DNA from: Cyanophora paradoxa
Taxonomy: Eukaryota; Glaucocystophyceae; Cyanophorales; Cyanophoraceae
DNA: 64,000 nucleotides
Assembly: GCA_004431415.1 (NCBI GenBank)
Contig: QPMI01000494.1
Coordinates: 186,001-250,000, forward strand
Reading direction: 5' to 3'
In this document: positions 1 through 11,700 of the stretch, piece by piece
Position numbering within the stretch: the first letter of the stretch is position 1
How the letters are laid out: each line of letters begins with the position of its first letter
Position numbers and translations under genes: made by a program
The notes under the pieces: model-generated
Told to the model about the DNA's origin: nothing
The model's input: the letters and a program-made list of their open reading frames with translations, nothing else
The model's database searches: none

Positions 1-345
1 AGCCTTATTCAGGGAAGTGCGCTGAATACGAGCAGATCTCTGGCAAGACATTTTGAGAGTGCGCAATCGAGTTGTTTGATCAGCCATAGCTTGCGACCAG
101 CGCTAGCTGTTCGAGCGCACGCGGTCTGCGCGTTCGAATTCGTTATTCTGAACTTTGCGGACACAATCGGGCAGGACTGTACGGGCTAGCGTTGTTTCCC
201 TGCCGAGAGGCAGCAAGCCTGTATCTGCTTCATCCGAACTCCATCGGATTGGTGGACGACAGGGAGGTGTACCCATCAGGTCTTCACCTGCACTCAACTC
301 TGACCCCACACCTCCTCGACTCAATCGCAAATTATAATTAAATTC

Positions 346-3300
346 CGCAGGCGTCGCGCTCAAGTTGGCCGTTGTTATGCGAGACGCAGAAAGCAAAGAG
401 ATCTACGGGGTACCGTCCGCGGCTTGGCGGTGCACGCCGCTCATTTTAGGACTAGAATTTTAGCACTATTTCGGCTTCTCGGCAAACCCTTTGCGCGGTT
501 TCGGAATGCAGGCTTCTGTATGGACAGACTTTGGATCACAGCCTCATGGCCGATGTGCCGGTCGTGTGGGAAGGATGCGGAGTTATAGCAAACAAACTGT
601 CCGTGTCCGTTCCACCACTGCAACCCGGTGCGATTTTATATCCTGATTCTAGATCGCGAAATCGACTCGACGGGTGTCTAACGAGTCACACGGGCATGGA
701 TAATATATTGCAGGCACTTGGTACTTCGACGCACCCAGTGCAATCGAGAACTCAAATGCAATCCCGCTGTCTGAGGACCAACCGGGTCTCGGACCGCCTA
801 CAATCGTTGTGCTCGGTGCGTTCCGAAACTTAATCAAGCGAGCTCAGTTGCAAGCCACGCGAGCTGAGTCGCATGTCGTTCTCAGTGGCTCCAACATACC
901 TTTCGATCGAGAAGATCACTGACGGGGACCCGGTGTACCTAATGGTGACGATCTTGAAACTTAAATAGCTAAATAGCGTTCAATAATCGAACTTCGTTCG
1001 CCATCAGGGGCCTGCAGTCTTCTTGCGCGTCACGGCGTTGAATGCGTACCGCGCGCCTTTAACAGTGTCGGGGTCCATGATTACGCTGGAGGGAAACGGC
1101 ACAGGGGATGCCCCGTTCAAGTGCCCGGTGCTTCCTCTTCAAAATATCCAGAAGCTTGCATCGAGCTGGGTGGTGCGCATTTTGCGCTGCGGGCTGGGTA
1201 TCGAGCTGCGTTTGCGTATGCAGATTGCGATCGGCAGGTTCCGTTCTTCTGCGAAAAGCCTTACACCGGCCGAGTGGAAGTCGTCTCCAATATTCCGCTC
1301 GTCTCGCCTTTCGTGTTCTACGTGAAATGTAAGCGGTCGTTTTTTAAGAGCATGCATCTCGTGTGTGGACACGCAAATAATTTTCGGCCTTTCCCTCGCG
1401 CTTCCAGTTTTCCCTCGCATCATTGAGATCGAAGCTTTGGGAGCCCTACAGGACCCCGTTTCGAAAGTGTGGGTCCTGGAATCCGGCAAGTGCGTCATCG
1501 CAAGGTTTCTTGTAAACTTCAGCAATTCGCGCCGGTCCTTATGGGAGTTTTCAGGACCTACGAGCTCAAATTCAAGCTTCAGACGACGTCCGGGCTGCCC
1601 GTGCTAGCTCTTGCGTCAGACCTGAAGCTGATCCACTTTGGACCCCTCATTCCCCTCCCTCCCGGGAGCCGCCTACAGCCGTCGACGCCGGCGGGCAAGG
1701 AGTTCGGCCTATCGGACTTTTTCACCATGACCGTGACGTGCGTGGCGCGGTGTTCGGCTCGAGCTCTCGAGTGACCGGAACGCGCTAATATTAATTTCTG
1801 GCGCAGTCCCACCGTGTATGGTGAGGGGAGCATCATGGGCTATAGTCGACAGAAAGTTAAAGGTGCGCCCAGCAATATATATATAAATATCCTTTGTGGC
1901 ATAGACGAGCATCCCGTGCGAAATTTATAAATATATGTTTCGCTCACGCTCGTTCCTCCGCCCGCGGCCGCAGGCGGTCGCTGGCGGTACCAGCTCTACG
2001 GCAAGTAGAAATTAAAGTAATCTTGCAATTTTGTTGCGCGGCTCATTACTCGCCCTCGGCCGGTAGGATCGATTGAACAATGGCGACTGTATTTCGCGGA
2101 AACGGGAGATGCAAACGTCGTGCTACCTCCCGGTAAGGGGCTCATGTCTCTTTTCCTTTTCGCGCCCAAAAGAATGCATGACTTTTGCCGCAAACAGGTT
2201 CTACTGCAAATCTGGTGGCGGTTCCCTATCAATTTGGCGCACCCACACTTGCCAGCCTTCGGCCGGGTGACGGCCTTTTGGTGGACTCGAGCTCCTTTCT
2301 AGGCAATACGTCTTTCGCGCTGTACCCGCTCGCCGGACTGCAATGGACGATATCCTTCGCGGTACCCGTTTCGTCGATCGGCGTCGCGACGATTACGAGC
2401 TCGCCCGCGCCTTTCGGCGACGCCCGCGTTTACATAACTGGTACGCGCGACCGGTGCTTTGCATTCCTTGTTCTCGATTACTTGGACCCACAATCCCTGC
2501 GGCAGAGTGGCCGCAGTCAGCCGAAATCGTCCCCGACGAAGGTCTGCTGATGGGCTCACAGACTGGCATCTACGCATACTACGCCCGGTCTGCCGTGCCG
2601 GTCTCCGTTGTGCCGCGCGCCCGCGGGCACCCCACCTATAACGTGCCATCGTCCTTGTCGTGCGTTGCTTTTTCTCTGCTCATGTGCCTGGTCGCTCCGT
2701 AAAATGAAAATCCGTGTTCGTCGTAGACTTCGAGGTTCTGGCGTGCTCGATCCTTATGCCATCTCGCCCCTGTACTCGCTTTGGAACGTCCACGGATACT
2801 CCAATCTCTTCGTGGGCAGCATGTCCATGCCAAACGTGACCGGGCGCGGCTCCGTCCTGTGCCTGCCGCGGCTCATCCGCCCGTACACATTCACCGTCGT
2901 CGGTGCGCATAGATTTCTGCGCGGCAGTGCATTTTCCGCTTCCTTTGATTTAGATTGCATTCGTTGCGTTTACGAACGATGCCGCTCAGAGTACCCTGAG
3001 GAAATTCCCATCGCGACGCCGGTCGGCCTGCTGGGAGAGTACTCGTTCCGGGTCAACTCGTCGATCAAAATCACAATCACGCCCCGCAAGTGGGGCGCCA
3101 AAGCCCTCACGGCCAGCTCGACCGTACTGCTCACCGCAGGCGGCGCCCAGCCGGCGTCCCTCCTGCCCGTTCTCCCCATCTCGATCGCCATCTCTTGGAC
3201 GCTGGACCTGGAATTCCCGCCGGTGGGCGGCCTCGGAAGCCTCCTCGCCCGCCCCGGAACCTCTCCGCCCTTCTCCTTCGCGATTGTCGGTGCGTGTTGT

Positions 3301-6300
3301 ATATTTTGCACTTGACAGTCATCATTTAGTTAGCTTTAGTTTTCAACTTCAAACCGTGTGCGCAGAGAGTCCGGACGAGGTGGAGCTGGTGCTGTCTGCG
3401 ATTGTGGAACACGTACGCGCCGGCGTCGGCGCCTTCGGCATCGACTCCGCTCCGGCCTTCGTGTATTCGTGGGCCCGGTCTGCCTCCGGGGAGCCCCTCA
3501 AGATGACGTGCACGCTCGTGCCGAGGCTGCTCGGCCGCGTCGTTTGGGCGCACCGTTCCGACCTGAGCTGGTTCGCCTCCGGCGTGCTCTCGAATGCGGA
3601 CTTGGGCCCGATTGGAAGCGCGACCTTCGGAGCCTCTTCGGGCTTCGCCGTCGAAATTTCGTTGCCGGGGAAAACCGGATTCGCGCACATCGGGTCGGAC
3701 CCGCCCCCTGCGCGCTCGGGCCCTGCAAATGCAACCGTTGCCATCGCGGGTACGAGCGCGAGCGAGCGAGCGAGCGCTAGCTAGCGCCTCGCGAACCCGT
3801 CGTGTTTCTCTCAGATGTGGCAACGAGAATCGAGCTGAACTCATCTGAGCCGTCCTTTGCTGGCCCCGTCTTCTGGCGAGGGTCGGTCATCGCGGTACGC
3901 ACAGTACCCCTCTAGATCGATATTTGCTTTCTATCTGTGATTGGCAATGAGGCTTTGACTGAGCGGCGCGCCTTCTCGGTAGTTTACTCTCGTGCCGTAC
4001 CGGAGCTCAGAGCGGATCTACACGCTCAGCAGCATTCTAAGGTGCCCAAGAATGGCTTCGCTGTTTTGCGCCCGGGCTCGCTCTTCTCTGAAGGCAGCTC
4101 ACACCGGCACCCTTCACCACGCAGCGTCTCTCTCGTCGGGGTTCAAGGCTCGGTGTCTGCCAGATTTCCGGATTTCGCGGACGTTTTCTCCTTCTCGGTC
4201 GAAACCAACGGCGGAAGCGGGCCCTCCTCTGTGGTGTACGAGCCGGCGCCTCCGGTGGCCACCGGCCCGCAGCACGCGTTCACGTTCACCGTCATAGGTG
4301 AGACGAGCATCTTGCGCTTGCATCCGGCATTTCAAAAGGACACGTGAGAAATTCTCATGCGCTTGCAGACACTCCGTCGGCGGGGAAGTTGGAGTGCCCT
4401 CCAACGCTCATCTGGGCGGGCTCGCCGCCTTTGGAGTGCACCGTAACTCTCCTGGTGAACGGCAGCGAATTCGAAGCGTCCCCAAGGCCGGTCTGGGTTC
4501 TCCCGTCGCACGTCTCCCTCAACGTCTCCGAGAGCGCCGAGAACGCCACCCTAGCCCTCCCGAGTTCCGGGTCCTCCTCGCACGCCGGCACCGCCTCAAC
4601 GTTCGTCGCTCTCGTCGGCGCCCTCGCAGACCCTCACCCGACCAGCGGCGAGGTGCGCATTTATATTCTCGCGATCAGATCAATGCCGATCCGTGTCGTG
4701 CTTCGCGCTCATTCGATGTCATATTAGGTGGCTTACGGTACTCTTCACGCATTCGCTTGGGGCCGCCCTGCCCGGAAATTCTCCCCTGTCATGGAGGAGA
4801 GACCACCATCCTTTATCGTCAACTGCACAGGCTTCGCCGGCAATGGAACTGCCGGAAACGCAACTATCGGAAATGCGACGTATAGTGGTGGAAACGCGAC
4901 GTACAGTGGTGGAAACGCGACGTATAGTGGCGGAAACGCGACCATCGGAAATGCAACGTTCGGAGCTGGGAACGCGACTGCGGGGAATGCAACCGTCGGA
5001 AATTCGACCGTCGGAAATTCGACCGTCGGAAACTGTTGGGTACAGGAGATTCCAGCTCCACCGCCAGATCCGCTCGCTAGCTCCCGCTTCATTCTAACTT
5101 CTGGAAACACGACTATGCAAATAAACGCGAATGACACCGTACTTATCAACGGGACACGCTTCAGCCAACCGTTCTCACTAATGTGTGACCATTTGGTCGA
5201 GTATAACAGTTCGAGCTCGAGGACGCTTTCTCGGACGAACAGCAGCCGAAACGCCTTCGAACTCTTTTCTTCGTGGAGCACGACTCTTCGCGCGAGAATA
5301 CTCGAACAATGCACTGCGCTTGTCGGGCCAAAGTCGTGGGTTCCTATCGCCCCCGTGAACATCTCCATCGCATTCGTGCCCGACGAAACGAGCTCGCTCT
5401 CGTGTTGGCCTCTGGAATTCGACACGGTCGGCTTCTCCACGTGCACGCTTGTCGTCCGGCGAAAGTCCATTCCAGTCCAAACGTCTCTTCCTTTGCGGGC
5501 GATACCCAGCGCCGCTCTCTACGTGGCTTCAAGCGACACGGCTCCCGTCGGAAATTCAACTTTCATTTTCCAAGTGAAGCCTATGCCTCTTGGCGGCCCG
5601 GGAACCGTCCGAGTGGCCTTACAAATGGACGATGGCTCGGTCGTGAACATTGCCCAAGCTTTATTGACGGGGGCAGGTCTGTCACTTTGTAAATAGAAAA
5701 TATGAGCCGCAGCTCGTTTTTATCTCTAACGCTCTGCGGCAGATATTCCCAGTGAAGTGGATGTGCAGATGCTGAACGCGCTCTATGAGGGCCCCGTCTT
5801 CAGATCGAACTCTAGCATACTCGTGCGCGGGGAGTTTTTATCGATCTAGCCTCTCATCTTTGGAAATAGTAATGTAAATGATCTCGTCCATCAGATAAGC
5901 GTTACGCCTCGGAAGGACGGCTCGCCCTGCTGGGCGCTGAACACATCGATCAGGTCCTCGCGTGCTTTTGATTTTAAATCCGGTCGCCCTTCTTGACTTT
6001 TTTCCGCTCGCAATCGTTCCCGCAGCTTCAACATCACCGACTCTCTGCTGCGCGGCACTTTCGGAACGCTTGCAGAGAGGGCTGCGCCATCTTGGTTGCT
6101 GCCCTTCTCGCTGTCCGAAGACACGGGTCCGGGCTGGATTGACTTCGTACCCCCTGCCGTCTCGCCTGTGCGGTACTGGGCGGATGGTGAGCCGACGATC
6201 CGCGCGTGCACTGTAAAATCAGGATTTGAGTGGGGCGTATTTGTGCAGGAATTCCGGACCAGGCGCGCGTCACTTGTCCTGCAACCCCTCAGCCCTCCGG

Positions 6301-8790
6301 CGTCTGGTTTGACTGCACCGTGGACTTGCTCCGCGCTGGGGATCCCGTCCACGCCCTTTCATCGGTCGTGCGGGGTATTCCTTCGGTGTCGCTGTCCACG
6401 ACCGCGCCGGCCGTTGCGCCATGGCCCTACGTTGCGACTTCGTTCGCACTCCCGTTTGTCGTCGGATCCTTTCCTGTGGCGCCAGACCCAGCCCTGCCCG
6501 CGTACGGCACGGCAGCTGCGCTGATTGAAGGAGCGAGCGGCGTGCAGTTCGAATCGCCGCCAACGAACGTCTCCGTCGCTTTCCAGCCGGACACCAGCAG
6601 CACGCTAGCGTGCTTTCCAAAGCAGTTCGATACCGCCTCGCAGTCCTTCTGCACGTACACTGCGCGGCGTCGATCGATGCGAGTACTTACCGCCGCGGAG
6701 CTCGAGATAAGGGTGTCTGGGCCCATTGTTTTGGCCGGCGTGCTTGGCGGGGGAACCGGCTTCGGAAACTCGACGCTCGAGTTCGCTGTGCGCGTCGCCG
6801 ACGGCACCGGCACCGGGCCGAGTGTGGTGTCGGTCGCCATTCAAGGAGCATCCAGCCCCGTGGCTAGCTTCTCGGTGACGGCGTGCGGTCCGCAATCTTT
6901 TTTTTGCTTCGTTGAAGCCCCCCAATCTATATATATCTCGCTCGTACAGTTGATTAAACGGGCCCCCGCATGCGAATGCGCAGGCATACCGGATGCTGTG
7001 GAGGTGATACTCCCGCCCGCACCATTCCCGGGCGTGCGGCCGGTTTATGAAGCCGACACTGCCTTGACGGTGAGCTAATCATATATAATACGCCGACAGT
7101 CTCCAGTATACATAAGACATCGATTCCTCTGACGTCCGACGTTACTTTTCATCGCAGATTACGGCGAGGCCCCTGCGGGGCGGAGTGCACATTTACGCTT
7201 TGAACTCATCCATAACGTGCGTCTGTCATCCAGCTCAATTCCGGCCATGAGAAGAGCCGCGGTTTTCGCCATAACGAGCTAACGCTGTCTTTCCGCTAAA
7301 TTGCAGGGCCTCTATTGGCGGGGTGCAAGGCTCAATCGGCAATCTCCTTCCCGTCGCCACGAATGCTTGGAGCTGGGTGTTTTCTCTGGGCCACGACAGC
7401 GGACCTGGAGATATATCGTTCAACCCCCCGTCGACGCAGCCGATCATCTTTATCGTCTCCGGTGAATGAACTTCTGGATTCTGATCAAAGATCAAATCCC
7501 TATGATCAGCTAACACACGTATTCTCGTCGACCTTGGCAGGGATTCCGGACTCTGGGAATGTATCATGTCCTCCAGCGATCGTGGCGGCTAACAGCACCG
7601 TGACCTGCACCGTTGCGGTGGGACGAGACGGCGCTCCGCTTCGCGTGCACGTTATGACGCTCTCCAGCACCTTCAAGCGCAGCATAGCTTCGGTCGAGCC
7701 GCCCGCCACGCTGTCCGCCGACAGCACTGACTCGGAGTTCACTATGGAGGTCCAGGCGGCCGCCGAGCCACTTGCGTTGCCTTTGGACCCGCAGACCCGG
7801 CCCGCCTACGGCACCGTCGGCGCCCTCTTTGGAGGAGCACTCGCACTAATTCCCACTGAAATCGAGATTGCATTCGAGCCGGACCTGACGAGCGGTGCGC
7901 CGGCCACGGCTCCTTTAATTTGTGCAAAATGCTCGCTATTCGTGACACGGGCATACCGCGTGCGCTCCAGGTGTGATATGTGCTTCCCGGACATTCGACA
8001 TCGCCGCCCAGCTGAGGTGTACGTTCATCTCGCGGCGGCGCGGGGTTCCGGTCCGGTCGCTGTACTCTTTCGAGCCCAGTGCTTCCGGTGCCATTTCTAT
8101 TTCGAGCACGCGGCCCGCGTCGCCCATCGGCGAAGGGAACTGGACGTTCGAGTTCACGCTGATCTCTGCGGCGCCTTTGGGCGGCCCCGGCTGGGTCGAC
8201 ATGAACATGGCCCAGCCGAACGGCTCAACGATCATTGCAACATCCGTGATCGTCGCTACGGGCGTTCCGGATGCAACGTCGGCTTTTGTGAGCAGCATTA
8301 TGCATATGTATTCATATATATACTCAAGAGCTTGAATAGGAAAGAGGGTGTATAAATCTAGAGCTCGTCGCGAAGCTGATTGTGCCCTCTGATTTTCGGC
8401 AGAATTGCTCAACTAACGTCACTTGGATTGGATCTGCGTTCACGTGCGAGCTGGCCCCTGCGCTGGTGCGTTCGGCTGCTGGCCATGGAGTTCAAGCGGA
8501 CTTAGCTTGGAATTTGGTCGAGTGACGTTCGCGCGTCACGCAGAGCCATGTGAACGTCTACACGGTCCCCGGCACGCTTGAGCTCGCCTGGCCCTTCATG
8601 CCCCGCGACGCGCTTCTCGCCGCGTTCGGCGACGAAGCGTCGATCCGGATCTCGTTCGCCGTCTATGTGGGGGAGATGCAGCTCCCCGAGAGCGTCAGCT
8701 GCACGGGCCTCTGCGGGCTGAGCCTCGCCGCCCCCGGACGCGGCGTCATAGCCTCCCGAAGCATCCTTGTCTTAGGTGCGGGGCAGCGCC
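346..8790 (+). other. Array of repeated extracellular modules within the giant surface protein
   Basis: At least six related units of roughly 200-250 residues can be read. Recurring elements are a start like GIPD or ESPDEV, a two-Cys motif of the form CP-x(9-12)-CT[VL] (near 4392, 6265, 7570 and 8870), a stretch like IAFxPDxxS...C and an end like FTFTVIG just before a phase-1 donor. Phase-1 donors follow positions 815, 2440, 2902, 3290, 3749, 4297, 5676, 7461 and 8775. Clear exons include about 1525-1770, 2210-2440, 2745-2902, 3365-3749, 4370-4655, 4728-5676, 5743-5845, 6250-6890, 6987-7070, 7306-7461, 7544-7960, 7980-8285 and 8540-8775. No named family is claimed for the module. Confidence 0.7.
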
Positions 8791-11700
8791 TACACGCAAA
8801 TATATTTCTCGCTCGCGCGTCTCTAAACCAACGGGATCGTAGCGCGGCCGGCCCGAGACGCCTCCACCCTGACGTGTCCGACCCTGGAGGCGTCCGCGAA
8901 CACGACGATCACGTGCACGCTCGAGCCGAGAGTCCTCGTCGACGGCCCCGCAGTCGTGAGCGACGCGCGCATGTTCCGCGCGATCGCGACACCGTCGTCG
9001 CTCGCGGACGCGTGGGTCGAGCCGCTGCCGACGCGGCTGGCCACCGGATCCCGCGACGCGAACCACACCGACTTGTTCTCTGTCGTGATCCGGTTTCGGC
9101 CCGACGCCACTGGAACGCTGCGGCTGTCGGTGCACCCTCTGCTCGACACGGGCTCGCCGCTGGCGGCAACCGTGCGGACGTCATTCTTCGTGTCTGGCAT
9201 GTCGGTTCAGGCCGCCCGGCCGCAGTGGGGAACGACGCGGGGCGGCGTCCCGCTGACCATCGTAGGGAGTGCCTTCCCGCTGGCGCCCGAACCCCTGTCG
9301 GTCGCCGTCTGCGGCGCCCAGGCGCCGCTCGTGGCCCGATCGACCACGTATCTCTTCGTGCGGCTGCCACCCCTCGCGGCCGAGCTCCTCGATGCGGGCA
9401 CGCGCGTCTGCGATGTCGCCGTCTCGCTCCCCGACCGGCCCGGCGTCCCGCCCGCCGTGCTGGCCGCCGGCTACGAGTACAACGTGCCGCCAGTGGCTGT
9501 TTTCGAGCCGTTTTCCGACGACGTGGTCTACCTCCCGGGGTACATCACCCTCAACGCTTCCCGCAGCTATGGTGAGAACAACCCCTTTTCAAAGACTGGC
9601 TCTCGTTCAATTGCCGTCCGTTCGACCCGATATTGATGCGCCCGGCCCGCAGACCCTGACACGGCGGGCGCGGCGGAGTCTGTCCTCCGGTTCTCGTGGC
9701 GGGTCGTCGAAGCTCCCGAGGGAGCCGAGTCCGTCTCTCTCGCGAGCGGCAGCGCCTCCGTTGCCTTTGCGGGGCCGCTCTACGCCTCGGGCCTCTACGC
9801 CTTCGAGCTGACAGTGACGGACAACGGCGGCGACTCCGTCGCCGCTACCCTCAACGTGTCGGCCGACTACCTTCCGAGTGCGCCGTATTCCATCCACTCC
9901 CCATTCCATTTCTGTTATCTGAAATCAAATCACGCGCTTTGATTCCCAGGCCTCGACGTCACGATTCGCATCGACACGGAGTACGACCCGTTCAAGCAGC
10001 GGTACAGGGCGGAAGCGGCGTTCCGCGAGGTGCGAGATTTTACAGTCATCCGTAGTCTCGTTTCCAGCTATTAGCTCAAAGTAATCGGCCGCAGGACGTA
10101 TGGAACGCAACGGCCGAGTCGCTGGACGTCCGGCCAGACCAGCTCGCAGTACGCGCCGTTTTCGCTTTTGCTGTCTATTAGAATATTGGTATGAGCTGAG
10201 CGTGCGTGCGTTGCGATTGTGGTAGGGCATTCGTCTCGAGAGAGGTAGCGTCCTGCTTTCGGTTCGTCTGCCAAGTCACTGAGTGTCAGGCCGCCACGTG
10301 GGCTAGGATTCGGCCAAATTCTAATGTCTTGTGCCTGTCATAGTATCAGGCCGCTAAGAAGGCAATTCCAAATTCTGCTTTCGGTTCGTCTGTCATAGTA
10401 TCAGGCCGCTAAGAAGGCTAAACCGGCCTAATGATGTCTGTACTATACTTTGACGATTCTAATTAATGTCGTGTGCCGCAGACGACGGTCATCGCGAAAA
10501 CGGCGACGGACGCCGCTCTGCTCGCGACCGTGCCCCGCCGCTACACGGGTGCGTCTCGCAGACTGCCTGCGCTTGAGCCCAGTGGCTGAAAAAGCTAAGG
10601 CTTCGCTTTCGATCATCATATATAGCTGATGCTAGAAAGCTTAGAAAGCTAATCAATAATGTAAGGCTTCGCTTTCGATCATAGCTGATGCTGCTCGGCG
10701 TGCGCAGGAGCCGGTCTCGCTCGCGTGACCGGGCCCGGCGTGTCGAGCGCGCTGATCTCCTCCCGGCTCAACAAGCGGACGACGAACCTCCCGCCCGTCC
10801 CGCTGATCGAGGTCGTCTGCAAGTCGGCGCTCGTCGCGCCGGGGCGCTACGAGGTGATGGCCACGGCGTGCACGCTCGATGGCGCCGTCAGCTCCGATCC
10901 CGACGGGTTCGTCACGACGTACACGTGGGCGCTCATTCCGACCCTGGAGAGCAACTGTCCCGTCTACCGAGGCTCGCGTGGCTGGATCGACCGCGGCGCC
11001 GACGGCACGCTGCTGCTCCTCTTCCCGGCCGACCAGCTCGGGTGGGACAGCATCTGCGTCGTGGGCCTCACCGTCGGCGACAACGACGTGCGGCCGATCC
11101 CGAAATATATATATATCGATCAATCCCGACCGACCGCGCCGCAGGGTCTGAGAGGCCGCACGCGGGCGAACGTGACGCTGATCCTCACGGGCCGAGGCGA
11201 GAACGAGCCGCCATCGATCGAGGCGGAAGACCTGGTCGTCGAGGTGCTCCTCTAATTGCAATTGTAGTACCACTGCAGCTGTCGCTTTCCCATCGTTTCC
11301 GTCCAAATTGAATGTCTGCCGGCTCGCCGCGGCGCGCCGCAGATCGATCAGGAGGACGGCTCGTACGACAACACGACCACCGTCGACGTCGCCGCCATTG
11401 CCGCCGATCCCGACGGGCTCCTGGCCCGGTCTTGGTTGGACTACGTGGGAGGGGACGGCTCCGCCCTCGTGTCCGTCGTCGCGAACGTCTCGGCCGGCGG
11501 CGGTCCCGTGCAGCGCGCCTCCATCGTGAGCCAGGCTACAGTGTACGGGCTGGGCACCTGGAGATTTACAGCGTATGCGGTGGATGGCAGCGGTGCGATG
11601 GAATCTTAAGCCTGCTTCCGGTATCTTCTATCTTAATATATATGTCTCTGCAGATGCCAGCGCGAGCAGAAACATTTCTCTCACCGTTCGAATGGGCCCA

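Noticed and set aside
1200-1290. C-type lectin domain end (DCDRQVPFFCEK)
   Set aside because: The last dozen residues resemble the lectin C terminus, but no upstream WxGL or first-Cys pattern was found, and the exon aligns with other modules of the array.
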